DNA of 28,080 nucleotides. Origin: Lachnospiraceae bacterium UBA7481 (lineage in GTDB: Bacteria > Bacillota > Clostridia > Lachnospirales > Lachnospiraceae). Below, piece after piece: positions 16,693 through 25,391 of this stretch (the stretch's first letter is position 1; the number at the start of each line of letters is the position of its first letter). The stretch lies in NCBI GenBank assembly GCA_002478505.1, contig DLOP01000031.1, positions 1-28,080 on the forward strand, written 5' to 3'. Below the pieces are notes generated by a model. The model ran no database searches. It saw only the letters and a program-made list of their open reading frames with translations, and was not told the origin of the DNA. The position numbers and the translations under genes were made by a program.

Positions 16693-16710
16693 AAACGAAT
16701 AAATTCGTTT
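16693..16710. repeat. short inverted repeat
   Basis: AAACGAAT (16693-16700), spacer AA, ATTCGTTT (16703-16710): a perfect 8-bp inverted repeat beside the terminator, in the gap between the kinase end and the padR promoter. Role unknown. Confidence 0.45.
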
Positions 16711-16713
16711 ATG

Positions 16714-16740
16714 AAAAATCCCCTGCCTTACGGCAGGGGA
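16714..16740 (-). terminator. intrinsic terminator of hybrid kinase gene
   Basis: A perfect 9-bp GC-rich stem (TCCCCTGCC 16719-16727 with GGCAGGGGA 16732-16740), 4-nt loop, followed on the minus strand by TTTTT (16714-16718). It lies about 30 bp after the kinase stop codon. Confidence 0.85.
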
Positions 16741-16768
16741 CCAAACCTTTCATCCAATGGATATCTCT

Positions 16769-19700
16769 CTAATTATCTTTACCAAGCACCTCATCCAGTA
16801 CCTCCATCAATGTCTTAACGTCAATCGGCTTTGCAATATGACCGTCCATTCCGCTCTTCAACGCTTCCTGCTTATCCTCCTCAAAGGCGTTTGCCGTCAT
16901 TGCAATCACCGGAAGTGACGCTAATTCATGATCTTCCAGACTTCTAATCGCCTTTGTGGCATTGTAGCCATTCATTACGGGCATCTGGACGTCCATCAGC
17001 ACCACCTGATAATACCCCGCTTTAGAAGCGGCCAGCATATCCACGGCAATCTGACCGTTTTGGGCAACATCCACGGAGAATCCCGCTTCCTCTAAGATTG
17101 CAACCGCAATTTCCTGATTCAGCTCGTTATCTTCCGCCAATAAAATACGTCCCTTGCGAATTGGCTGTTTGTTATCAGAGACAATCTTAACATTTTCATT
17201 TGTATTGACGATGGAATTCAGGCACCCGTGCAGTTCTGAGAAAAACAGCGGCTTACCACAGAATGCGGTCACTCCCGCCTCTCTCGCCTCATCCTCAATT
17301 TCAAACCAATCATACGCCGTAAGGACAATGATTGGCACGTCCTTTCCTACCTCCTGGCGGATTTTTCTTGCCACCTCGATACCATTCATATCCGGCAAAA
17401 GCCATGCAACAATATATACAAAATACTCATCGTTGCGCATAACAGCCTGACGTGTACGCAAAACAGCCTCTTTTCCCGATAGCGTCCACTCCGCCCGAAG
17501 GCCGATCTGTTGGAGCATGCAGGTTACGTTGTCGCATGTATTGAAATCACCATCTACTACCAATGCCCGACAACCGCTCAGCTCAGGGATCTCCTGACGT
17601 TCCTTCTTTGATTCGTTCACGCGTAACGAAAAGGAAACAATGCATTCTGTTCCAACATCCTGTTTACTATTTACTGTTATGGTACCATTCATCATATCCA
17701 CAATATTTTTGGTGATCGACATTCCGAGTCCCGTTCCCTGAATGCCGCTAATCGTGGAATTACATTCCCGCTCAAAAGGTTCAAAAATATGAGATAAAAA
17801 TTCCTTACTCATACCGATGCCGGTATCTTTAATTTGAAATTCATAAACTGCATAGCCTTCCGAAGTGCCGCCCTTCTGGATCAACATCATGCTGACCATG
17901 CCGCCCGAAGGCGTATATTTGATGGCGTTGCTCAACAGGTTTAAAAGCACCTGGTTTAAACGCAGCCGGTCACAATATACCTCTTCATTCTGAACATCCA
18001 CCGCATCCATATGTAAGTCCAGCTGCTTCGCGTGAATATCCGCCTGAATGATGCTGCGCAGCCCATGTATGATTTCAGGCAGTCTGCACAACTCCTCTTC
18101 CAAACGGATCTTACCGCTCTCAATACGGCTCATATCCAAAACATCATTGATCAGACTCAGCAGATGATTGCCTGAGGTCATGATTTTTTTCAGATACTCC
18201 TCCACTTGTTCCTTATTATCAATATGCGAAGTCGCCAACGCCGTAAATCCAATGATCGCATTCATCGGCGTACGGATATCGTGGGACATATTGGAAAGGA
18301 ATGTACTCTTTGCCTGGTTCGCGCGATTTGCTTGAGAAAGCGCATTCTCCAGCAGCTCTTTCTTTTCCCTTTCCGCACGGGTTTCCTCGTCCACGCTGCG
18401 AAATCCCAAAACAATACCATGATTCTGATCCCATTTCCCGGCACGTACAATTTTTAACTGAAAATATTGCAGCTCACCGCAGCAAGTGGTGCGGTAATTG
18501 ATATGGTATATCGACTTTTTGGAAAGTTCCACTTCCAACTGCTGTCGCAAAACAGCTTTCCGCAATGGCTCTTTGTCCTCCTCATAAACCCCTGCTTCTA
18601 TGTATCTCTCCAGCGCATCCTCCAAGATCAAATCTCCTGAAAAAATAGGAGCTAATATATCATTTTTACACTCACCGATCCGAAGCGCCCTTCCCACTCC
18701 GGTATTCAGATCAAAGAAACATACAAGGTTAAAATCAATACTAAGGGCATGGATCAGCTCCTCCTGCTTCCGCTTATCCTTCCGCCGTTCTTCCTCCTCC
18801 TGAAGTTTCTGGGCGGTACGATCTAATAAAAACCTCTGGCAGTACGTTTCACCGTTCTCCTCCACAAGCTTAAAGCTTCCCAGAACATAAAGGAGCTTCC
18901 CGTCCGAATGACGGACACGATACTCCATACTGATGCTGTCGCCTATCTTTTTCAGAGACTTGATGGCTTTCTGCATCTTCACCTTATCCTCATCCACTAC
19001 AGAAGGGGAAACCATATAAAAACCATCCTTTTCCATCTCCTCCAGCGAATGGAATCCCAATATATTTAAGGCGGCTTGGTTGATGCTGATAATTCGCTTT
19101 CCATCCATTGTATGGCACATCATACCGCAGTCCGTTGTCATAAAAAGCATTTCCAGCGTCTGGTTTTTCTTGATCAGTTCCTCAGCATACGCGCGCTCTT
19201 TTGTTACATCGATGGCAACTCCCACGGTTCCCATAACGCTGCCGTCCAGATCGTACAGCGGGGATTTATATGTAGCAAGAATTTTCTTTCCTTCACCGGA
19301 CTGGATGATTTCATCGGAAACAAAAGTCTTCTTCTGTTTCATGACTTTATTTTCCGATTCAATACAGGCGGGATCATCCTGCTCCACATCCCAGATATAT
19401 GCATGTCCGCGTCCCTGCACCTGCTCCTTGGTTTTATTCACTGTTTTACAAAAACAATCGTTCACTTTCTCATGGATCCCGTTTTTGTCTTTATACCAGA
19501 CAAGATTTGGCATACTGTCAATCGTACGGTCCAGATACTGCCTCGTCTGCCAGAAATCCTTTTTCATTTTATAGGACTGCTGCCATCTCAGGAAACGAAA
19601 ACGTATTTCCTCCTCCGTCATCGGCAATGTCCAGATATCCGTAATTTCCGACAGGCTGTCTCCCAGATCCTCAAACTTCCCCTGTTCTGTCAGAAGTATC

Positions 19701-19930
19701 AATTCTGCCTCCGGCTTCTTCCATGCAGCCAGCTTCTGTACTTCCTTTCCTGCATCCACATCATGCAGATCCGCAAGAATAATATCGGCCTTTTTTGCCA
19801 ACTCCTTTTTGGGACTTTCGCTTTCTATAAATTCATGCGAAAAAGACGCCAGCGCAGGTATAGTGCTGACAACCTCAAAAAGATGACTTTTCTTTCCAAT
19901 CACATAACAATATACATGACAATGATACAT
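16769..19930 (-). CDS. PAS-containing hybrid histidine kinase with dead and live receivers
   Basis: 1053 residues from the ATG at 19930 (GGGGG 6 bp upstream, reading MYHCHV...). A longer frame from TTG 20032 is possible because the promoter lies above it. Order: receiver-like but motif-poor N-terminal domain (about 1-115); PAS at about 130-245 (DSMPNLVWYKDKNG, VGVAIDVTKERA); PAS at about 258-375; a third PAS-like domain at about 395-515; HisKA with H550 (SNMSHDIRTPMNA); HATPase with N-box LLNLLSNAIKY, DTGIGM and GTGLGM; receiver 1 (787-905) with Ala842 where the phospho-Asp should be (VAWLLPDMNG) but Lys893 kept; canonical receiver 2 with D980 and K1034. No membrane segment is convincing, so it probably senses a cytoplasmic cue. 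No output domain; it needs an Hpt partner, such as the one in the kinase at 22911. Confidence 0.9.
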   Translation of the reverse strand: MYHCHVYCYVIGKKSHLFEVVSTIPALASFSHEFIESESPKKELAKKADIILADLHDVDAGKEVQKLAAWKKPEAELILLTEQGKFEDLGDSLSEITDIWTLPMTEEEIRFRFLRWQQSYKMKKDFWQTRQYLDRTIDSMPNLVWYKDKNGIHEKVNDCFCKTVNKTKEQVQGRGHAYIWDVEQDDPACIESENKVMKQKKTFVSDEIIQSGEGKKILATYKSPLYDLDGSVMGTVGVAIDVTKERAYAEELIKKNQTLEMLFMTTDCGMMCHTMDGKRIISINQAALNILGFHSLEEMEKDGFYMVSPSVVDEDKVKMQKAIKSLKKIGDSISMEYRVRHSDGKLLYVLGSFKLVEENGETYCQRFLLDRTAQKLQEEEERRKDKRKQEELIHALSIDFNLVCFFDLNTGVGRALRIGECKNDILAPIFSGDLILEDALERYIEAGVYEEDKEPLRKAVLRQQLEVELSKKSIYHINYRTTCCGELQYFQLKIVRAGKWDQNHGIVLGFRSVDEETRAEREKKELLENALSQANRANQAKSTFLSNMSHDIRTPMNAIIGFTALATSHIDNKEQVEEYLKKIMTSGNHLLSLINDVLDMSRIESGKIRLEEELCRLPEIIHGLRSIIQADIHAKQLDLHMDAVDVQNEEVYCDRLRLNQVLLNLLSNAIKYTPSGGMVSMMLIQKGGTSEGYAVYEFQIKDTGIGMSKEFLSHIFEPFERECNSTISGIQGTGLGMSITKNIVDMMNGTITVNSKQDVGTECIVSFSLRVNESKKERQEIPELSGCRALVVDGDFNTCDNVTCMLQQIGLRAEWTLSGKEAVLRTRQAVMRNDEYFVYIVAWLLPDMNGIEVARKIRQEVGKDVPIIVLTAYDWFEIEDEAREAGVTAFCGKPLFFSELHGCLNSIVNTNENVKIVSDNKQPIRKGRILLAEDNELNQEIAVAILEEAGFSVDVAQNGQIAVDMLAASKAGYYQVVLMDVQMPVMNGYNATKAIRSLEDHELASLPVIAMTANAFEEDKQEALKSGMDGHIAKPIDVKTLMEVLDEVLGKDN

Positions 19931-20054
19931 AAGCATCCCCCAATCATACGTTGTCAAAAAAGACATTTCTGCCCTGCCATAAATTTCATGGTCAGTCAAT
20001 AAATATAATAATCCTAAGAAAGCGCTGATCAAATCACCGCTTCCTTAATAAAAT

Positions 20055-20083
20055 ATTTTATCAATTACGTTCTTCTGTGTCAA
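20055..20083 (-). promoter_or_regulatory. promoter of hybrid kinase gene
   Basis: On the minus strand, perfect TTGACA (20078-20083), 17-bp spacer, TAAAAT (20055-20060). The expected start near 20048 leaves about 118 nt to the ATG at 19930 or 16 nt to the alternative TTG. Confidence 0.7.
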
Positions 20084-20135
20084 TATTTCAGCGCATTCGC
20101 AGCTCACCGCCCGAACTGGGTTGAATTCTGCCGCA

Positions 20136-21110
20136 TTAATTTTGCAGCTTTATACTCTGTTCCAACAGCATGGGATATGCAGTCAGCTCCCGTCCGTCCA
20201 GATCTTCCTTATTCATATCCACTGCACAGATCCTGCTGTTCTGATAAGACGTGTAATAATAGATTCCCTTATCCGCGTTGCAGCAGGAAGAATAAATCGT
20301 GATCTCATATCTTCCGTCCGGCATACGGACACAGCCGCGCTGCTGTTCCACGCTTCCCAGAATATGAAAAAACTGACTGACATTAGCATCTTCCGTAGGA
20401 TCACAGCAGGAGTTCAGCTTTGTAAACGACGCCTTAACAAAACGGGATGCGGAAGACAGATCTCCCGGAAGCCCCATTGCTCCCATGCCGCGTGAATAGG
20501 GTTCCAGCGTTATCTTCTCAGAAAAACGGTTTGCCGGAGTATCCACGGAAAGATTCATGTAATTGGTAAGATTGGTCATATGATACGAAAATTGCGGACT
20601 ATTGGTAAGCACTCCCACGGGATTGTCATAAACCATCAACCCCTCCTTTACCGACTCCACCGTAATGCTCCCTTCCCTGCCGGCGATGATCCAGTGCAGC
20701 GGGGTCAGAGGAAGTTGATCGTTATATGGAAGATTGACCAGATTAATTACGGAAAGTTTTTCACGAACCTGCTCCATGGTGGAACACCGGCTTAAAATCC
20801 ACGGAATAAACTCAAAGGGCGCAATATTGTCTTTTCCCTCTGCATATGGTTTGAAATCCGCATAACCGGGAAAATTCAGTCCCGCCATACCGATCCCCGC
20901 CTCATTGACCGCTTCATAATAAAGCGGATAATCATCCTGAATATACGCCATACCGATCATGGCATAGTGACTGCTTATTTCCTTCGCGTTCCTAAATCGG
21001 AATGGATAATTCCTAGGCGTAACCGTAATTTCCTCATGATAGGAGTACTCCAAATCAAGATTCCTTCCAAAATAAAAGTCCTTGTTATGAAATGCTATGG
21101 CAGTACACAT
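20136..21110 (-). CDS. bsh: bile salt hydrolase / choloylglycine hydrolase
   Basis: 324 residues, family length. It hydrolyses the amide bond of glycine- or taurine-conjugated bile acids. After Met removal Cys2 becomes the N-terminal nucleophile (MCTAIAF). Other family catalytic positions are visible: R16 and D19 (GRNLDLE), N79 (GLNFPGY), N170 (LTNSPQF), R223 (GDLSSASRFVKASF). GLNFPGYADF favours bile salts over penicillin V, but the related acylases share the fold, so substrate is not certain. No signal peptide: cytoplasmic. AGGAGA lies 7 bp before the ATG. It follows azlD by 58 bp on the same strand with no clear terminator, so it may be read through from the receiver-azlCD unit. It strongly supports a gut habitat. 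Confidence 0.92.
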   Translation of the reverse strand: MCTAIAFHNKDFYFGRNLDLEYSYHEEITVTPRNYPFRFRNAKEISSHYAMIGMAYIQDDYPLYYEAVNEAGIGMAGLNFPGYADFKPYAEGKDNIAPFEFIPWILSRCSTMEQVREKLSVINLVNLPYNDQLPLTPLHWIIAGREGSITVESVKEGLMVYDNPVGVLTNSPQFSYHMTNLTNYMNLSVDTPANRFSEKITLEPYSRGMGAMGLPGDLSSASRFVKASFTKLNSCCDPTEDANVSQFFHILGSVEQQRGCVRMPDGRYEITIYSSCCNADKGIYYYTSYQNSRICAVDMNKEDLDGRELTAYPMLLEQSIKLQN

Positions 21111-21168
21111 TTTCTATTCTCCTTTTATATTGAAATTATCATGCCCAGTTTTATATATATTACACCAA

Positions 21169-21498
21169 TCAGAACACCATCTGTACAAGCAGCATATAAC
21201 AGACTGTTCCGCCGGCAATCGATAAAAGCATCTGCCGCTTCCAGCTATGAAGCGTGACCACTACGGCAATGGCGATCAGTTCCGGCAGACCATGGCTTCC
21301 CGTCAGAAAACTGACATTCTTCAGGCAGTATACCACCAGCATACCAAAAACTGCCGCAGGAAGCACCCTGCCAAGATATTTTATATAATCCGGCGTCGGT
21401 TTCCCGGCCGGAAACACCAAAAAGGGAAGAAACCGCGTCAGCATGGTTCCGAGTACAACTACAGCAATCGTGATCATCTGTTCCGTCAAAGTCATCAT
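21169..21498 (-). CDS. azlD: AzlD-family branched-chain amino acid exporter subunit
   Basis: 109 residues from the ATG at 21498, which overlaps the azlC stop (ATGA). An upstream in-frame start at 21609 only reads antisense-like sequence inside azlC and is rejected. Four hydrophobic segments; TRFLPFLVFP after the first segment and LPAAVFGMLVVYCLK are typical AzlD. It works with AzlC as a small inner-membrane exporter of branched-chain amino acids. Confidence 0.88.
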   Translation of the reverse strand: MMTLTEQMITIAVVVLGTMLTRFLPFLVFPAGKPTPDYIKYLGRVLPAAVFGMLVVYCLKNVSFLTGSHGLPELIAIAVVVTLHSWKRQMLLSIAGGTVCYMLLVQMVF

Positions 21499-22202
21499 TC
21501 TTCCGTCGCCCCTCCTTTCTCCAGCCGTCCCCTTGCAAAGGTCAACGCAAGGAGAATAGCCGCCATGGATGGGATGATAAAGCGCTCCGGTCCGAATATC
21601 CAAAGACAAACTGCTGAAAGCAGCAGTCCTCCCACCGCCCCCGTATGCTGCCTGTCCTTAAACCACTGTTCCATAAAGATCACAACGAACATTGCCGTCA
21701 TGACAAATTCCAATCCCTCTGTATTAAACCGGACCAACGAACCAAACAATCCGCCCAGCGTCGCCCCAAAAAACCAGTAAAAATGATTCAGCAGGGTAAC
21801 AAAAAACATAAACCAGCCTTTATCAACCCCCGGCGGAATCTTCGCCGTATAGTTTATGGAAAAACTTTCGTCGCACATGCCGAAGATCAGGTACAATTTT
21901 TTCAGACCCGTCCCCCTGTATTTTTCCAGCATGGAAATCCCATAAAAAAGATGCCTTGCATTGATCATCAGGGTCATCGCCAAAGCCTGAAACGGATTAA
22001 ATGCGCCCAACAGAAAACTGACGGCAACAAATTCCACAGAACCGGCAAATATGGTAAGGCTCATCAGACAAGGATACCAGAAACTGAAGCCGGAAACATT
22101 CATATAGATTCCATAGGTCAGCCCCAGAAACCAGAAACTCGCAAAGATCGGCACTGTATAAGGGAACGCCGCCCTTAGCGCGCCGGCATATTTCTTTTTC
22201 AT
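21495..22202 (-). CDS. azlC: AzlC-family branched-chain amino acid exporter subunit
   Basis: 235 residues, normal length. The hydrophobic profile and signatures fit: PIFASFWFLGLTYGIYM, IFAGSVEFVAVSFLLGAFNP, the INARHLFYGISML motif, and GMCDESFSINYT. It forms the larger subunit of the AzlCD exporter, which protects against branched-chain amino acid excess or analogues. The start is about 50 bp after the receiver gene without a terminator between. The RBS is modest (GGGAG, rather far from the ATG). Confidence 0.92.
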   Translation of the reverse strand: MKKKYAGALRAAFPYTVPIFASFWFLGLTYGIYMNVSGFSFWYPCLMSLTIFAGSVEFVAVSFLLGAFNPFQALAMTLMINARHLFYGISMLEKYRGTGLKKLYLIFGMCDESFSINYTAKIPPGVDKGWFMFFVTLLNHFYWFFGATLGGLFGSLVRFNTEGLEFVMTAMFVVIFMEQWFKDRQHTGAVGGLLLSAVCLWIFGPERFIIPSMAAILLALTFARGRLEKGGATEE

Positions 22203-22252
22203 CTGTATCCGTCAAGCTCCCTTCCTAATTGGCTTTTTAAATCAGTGCTTCC

Positions 22253-22636
22253 TTAGTCGTTTTTTTCTTTTTCCAGCGCACGCTTTATTCGGCTGCAAAG
22301 CACTTCTGCCTCAACCGGCTTTAACACATAATCATATATTCCCAGTTTTTGACTTTCCACAATGCTTTCCCTATCACTTTTGGACGTCAACATGATAACA
22401 GGAACGTCCACTCCATTCTCCATTGTACGGATCTCCTTTAACGTTTCAATACCGTCCATCTCCGCCATACGGATATCCAAAAGAATAAGATCCGGCCGTT
22501 CATCCTTTATGTACCGAAGTGCCCTTGAACCGGAATTTACTGCTATAACATCATATTGATCCTTTAGCTTCTGCTCTGTGTATGCCAAATTGATAGCACT
22601 GTCATCCACCAATAAAATACGCGGTTTTAATCCCAT
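22253..22636 (-). CDS. single-domain response regulator (CheY-like)
   Basis: 127 residues, receiver only. The acidic pair D11-D12 (LLVDDS), phospho-acceptor D54 (LILLDIRMAEMDG), the MLTSK switch Thr/Ser region and K106 (DYVLKPVEA) are all present. No output domain, so it passes or stores phosphate. AGGAGG lies 11 bp before the ATG; its promoter faces that of the hybrid kinase at 22911, which makes that kinase (with its Hpt) a likely partner. It is the first gene of a run through azlC, azlD and perhaps bsh. Confidence 0.9.
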   Translation of the reverse strand: MGLKPRILLVDDSAINLAYTEQKLKDQYDVIAVNSGSRALRYIKDERPDLILLDIRMAEMDGIETLKEIRTMENGVDVPVIMLTSKSDRESIVESQKLGIYDYVLKPVEAEVLCSRIKRALEKEKND

Positions 22637-22702
22637 ATTCCGTTTTGCCTCCTGTTGTTGATATTCCCAGCATCATTTTCTGATCTTGTTTCTTATTATA
22701 TG

Positions 22703-22731
22703 ATTATCCTATTATCAATAGAAAAAGTCAA
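22703..22731 (-). promoter_or_regulatory. promoter of receiver-azlCD unit
   Basis: On the minus strand, TTGACT (22726-22731), 17-bp spacer, GATAAT (22703-22708), about 65 bp before the start codon. Confidence 0.6.
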
Positions 22732-22803
22732 CAAAAAGCACTGCTTTATTCATAGCAGTCAATAAAGCTTCTATTGCGCCTGTCCGAAAAGCGGAAATTA
22801 TTC

Positions 22804-22832
22804 TTGTATGAATCCATATTATGCGATAAAAT
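22804..22832 (+). promoter_or_regulatory. candidate promoter of hybrid kinase operon
   Basis: TTGTAT (22804-22809), 17-bp spacer, TAAAAT (22827-22832). The -35 box is weak, the -10 good. The leader would be about 70 nt and holds the hairpin at 22865-22892. Confidence 0.45.
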
Positions 22833-22864
22833 AAACACAGACTTATGATTTCACATTAATAACC

Positions 22865-22892
22865 GTGTCAGAGCAGCTTGCTGCGATGACAC
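22865..22892 (+). promoter_or_regulatory. leader hairpin before hybrid kinase RBS
   Basis: GTGTCA (22865-22870) pairs with TGACAC (22887-22892), then a symmetric GA/GA internal pair, then GCAG with CTGC around the loop CTTG. It ends 8 bp before the GGAG ribosome site, so it could affect RNA stability or translation. No known element recognised. Confidence 0.45.
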
Positions 22893-22910
22893 TCAGGCAG
22901 GGAGAGTAAC

Positions 22911-25391
22911 TTGACAATGGATAAAATAAATCTAACAGACCTCATAGATATACAGACAATTCAGAATTTACAAAATGATGCGGCTTCCGTCCTGGGAATT
23001 TCTATGGAGATTTCCGATGAAAACAAAATTGACACGACAGAGGGTCTGCGAAGCTTTTCCATACCAATCATCATTGAAGGGCAGAATGTCGGTTATGTCT
23101 CCGGCAGACAGCTTCTGCATGAGCCGATATCTGAGGACAGATGGAAGGATATTATGGATTTCCTATCACATACCGTCAACCTGCTTTTTCAGACGGCATA
23201 TCAAAATAAGAAAACCTTACAGTTGAGCAGCATGATGGAGAAGGAAGCGCATATGAAGTCCGACTTTCTGGCTAATATGAGCCATGAGATCCGTACGCCC
23301 ATGAATGCAGTGATCGGCATGGCGGAGATGGCGCTTCGTGAAGAACTGCCATCCGCTGCCAGAGAATATATCAAACAAATCCTGGCTTCCGGAAATACAC
23401 TGCTTGCCATCATCAACGACATACTTGATTTTTCAAAAATAGAATCCGGGAAAATGGATATTAATCTGGCGGAATATGAGCCGTTTTCGATCGTCAAAGA
23501 TATTGCCGGTATCATCATGACCAGAATCAAAGACAAAAAAATTGAGTTTATTATAGATGTTGCACCGGACATTCCAAAACAATTAATGGGCGACAGCATC
23601 CGCATTAAACAGGTCATCATCAATCTTGCCAACAATGCGGTCAAATTTACAAAAGAAGGTTATGTCCATCTTTCCATTGATTATGAAAGAAAATCAGACC
23701 GTGAGATCATGCTGAAGGTTTTTGTTGAAGATACGGGTATCGGAATCAGGGAAGAAGATATGGACAAGCTGTTCCAGTCCTTTCATCAAGTGGATAGCAA
23801 GAGAAACCGCAATGTGGAGGGAACCGGTCTGGGGCTTGCGATATCAAAGCAGCTTATCACGTTGATGAATGGGCATATCTGGTTAGAAAGCGAGTATGAA
23901 AAGGGCAGCCGTTTTTCCTTTGAGATCCCGCAGATCGTGATCGACAGCCAGCCTTCCATCGAAGTGGAAAAAAGCGATCCAAAGACGGTTGGTGTATTCT
24001 GCACAAATCCGTATTTGGAAAAACATATGACACGAATGCTGGAACAACTGAACGTAAAATGCCTGACGATGACAAAAAGAGAAGATTTAAAACTTCTTTT
24101 GGAAAACAGTGCGGAGTTCCTTTTTATTGAGTTATCCGATAACAGCTACGCTTCCATTACCAATGATTTTATCGCATCACACCCATCCATGACCGGTGTA
24201 TGGATCTCCGAATTTGGTGACAAGCTGCAACCCTCTCAAGAAAATATCGTAACGGTTACCAAGCCGCTTTATATCATGGATCTGTCAAAGATACTGGCGC
24301 ATGAGGACCTCTACAGCGAGGACGAACACTTGGAAGACAGTTTTGAATTTATTGCACCGGATGCAGAAATCCTTATCGTTGATGATAATGAACCGAATCT
24401 TATGGTTGCAAAAGGAATCTTAGCTCCCTTACAGATGAAGATCGACACAGCTTCCGGCGGAAGGCAGGCAATCGAGATGATTTCAAAAAAGCATTACGAT
24501 CTGGTCTTTATGGATCATATGATGCCGGAACTGGATGGTATTGAGACTACACGGATTATCCGCCGTCTTCATGAAGAATATGACAGTGTTCCCATCATCG
24601 CGCTGACCGCCAACGTCATGGAAGAAACACGGGCAATGTTTTTAGTGGAAGGCATGAACGATTTTGTCGCAAAACCCATAGAGTTAAAGATTATGCTTTC
24701 CAAGCTCAAGCAATGGCTTCCCAGTCATAAGCTTCAAAAGATTGAAGGTTCCGGAGAACATGAAAAAGAGAAACGCGAACGTCTGCGCCGTATCTCCGCA
24801 GAAATAGAGATTCCCATGCTGGATGTAAAATCCGCACTTATGCTGGCAGGAAACGAAACCCTGTTCTGGGAGATCGTGAGGGAATTTGCCAAAACAATTC
24901 CCCAAAAAACAAGTCTGATCCAGCAGTATCTGACGGAAAAGAACTGGAAAAAATATACGATCGAAGTACATGCATTGAAAAGTTTTGCCAAACAAGTAGG
25001 CGCGTTGGAGTTGTCGGATCTGGCAGCTAAGCTCGAACAGGCGGGCAATAAAAACGACATAAACTTTATTCTTGCAAACAATGAAACAATGATGGAAAAA
25101 TATCAGGCTTACGAACCGATCTTAAAGCAATATCTGAAAGGTCCCGCTGAAGCAGATAAACCCAAAAAAGGCTATGATCGTGGGAAGGTACAGGATATTT
25201 TGGATAATATGCGGGAAGCAATCGACAATCTGGACATAGACATAATGGACCAGGTTGCAGAGGAACTGGAAGAGATGACGCTTCCCGAAGAACAGAAAAC
25301 CTGTTTTACACAGTTAAAAGACGCCATAGAAAGGCTGGATGTTGAAAACTGTGAAAAGATCGCAGCAGAATGGAGGAATATTTTATCATGA
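22911..25391 (+). CDS. hybrid histidine kinase with short PocR-like sensor, receiver and Hpt
   Basis: 826 residues from TTG 22911 (GGAG 6 bp upstream); ATG 22917, two codons on, is the alternative. Residues 8-70 (LTDLIDIQTIQNLQND...IPIIIEGQNVGYVSGRQLL) resemble the two ends of a PocR sensory domain with the Cys-rich middle missing. HisKA: H125 in LANMSHEIRTPMNA. HATPase: INLANNAVKF, DTGIGI, GTGLGLA. Residues 358-460 are a receiver-like domain without phospho-Asp (FLFIELSDNS). The true receiver has D491-D492, D535 (LVFMDHMMPELDG) and K588. Hpt: H687 in VHALKSFAKQVGA. The last 90 residues form acidic helices, perhaps a second Hpt-like bundle without the His motif. Cytoplasmic. It is translationally coupled to the double-receiver gene. 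Confidence 0.9.
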   Translation: MTMDKINLTDLIDIQTIQNLQNDAASVLGISMEISDENKIDTTEGLRSFSIPIIIEGQNVGYVSGRQLLHEPISEDRWKDIMDFLSHTVNLLFQTAYQNKKTLQLSSMMEKEAHMKSDFLANMSHEIRTPMNAVIGMAEMALREELPSAAREYIKQILASGNTLLAIINDILDFSKIESGKMDINLAEYEPFSIVKDIAGIIMTRIKDKKIEFIIDVAPDIPKQLMGDSIRIKQVIINLANNAVKFTKEGYVHLSIDYERKSDREIMLKVFVEDTGIGIREEDMDKLFQSFHQVDSKRNRNVEGTGLGLAISKQLITLMNGHIWLESEYEKGSRFSFEIPQIVIDSQPSIEVEKSDPKTVGVFCTNPYLEKHMTRMLEQLNVKCLTMTKREDLKLLLENSAEFLFIELSDNSYASITNDFIASHPSMTGVWISEFGDKLQPSQENIVTVTKPLYIMDLSKILAHEDLYSEDEHLEDSFEFIAPDAEILIVDDNEPNLMVAKGILAPLQMKIDTASGGRQAIEMISKKHYDLVFMDHMMPELDGIETTRIIRRLHEEYDSVPIIALTANVMEETRAMFLVEGMNDFVAKPIELKIMLSKLKQWLPSHKLQKIEGSGEHEKEKRERLRRISAEIEIPMLDVKSALMLAGNETLFWEIVREFAKTIPQKTSLIQQYLTEKNWKKYTIEVHALKSFAKQVGALELSDLAAKLEQAGNKNDINFILANNETMMEKYQAYEPILKQYLKGPAEADKPKKGYDRGKVQDILDNMREAIDNLDIDIMDQVAEELEEMTLPEEQKTCFTQLKDAIERLDVENCEKIAAEWRNILS

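Noticed and set aside
19076..20002. 308-codon plus-strand frame
   Set aside because: Fully antisense to the PAS region of the hybrid kinase, no RBS, low-complexity His/Phe/Ile composition: a shadow.
21645..22178. 177-codon plus-strand frame opposite azlC
   Set aside because: Antisense to a clear membrane protein; its Gln/Lys/His-rich content is the mirror of hydrophobic codons.
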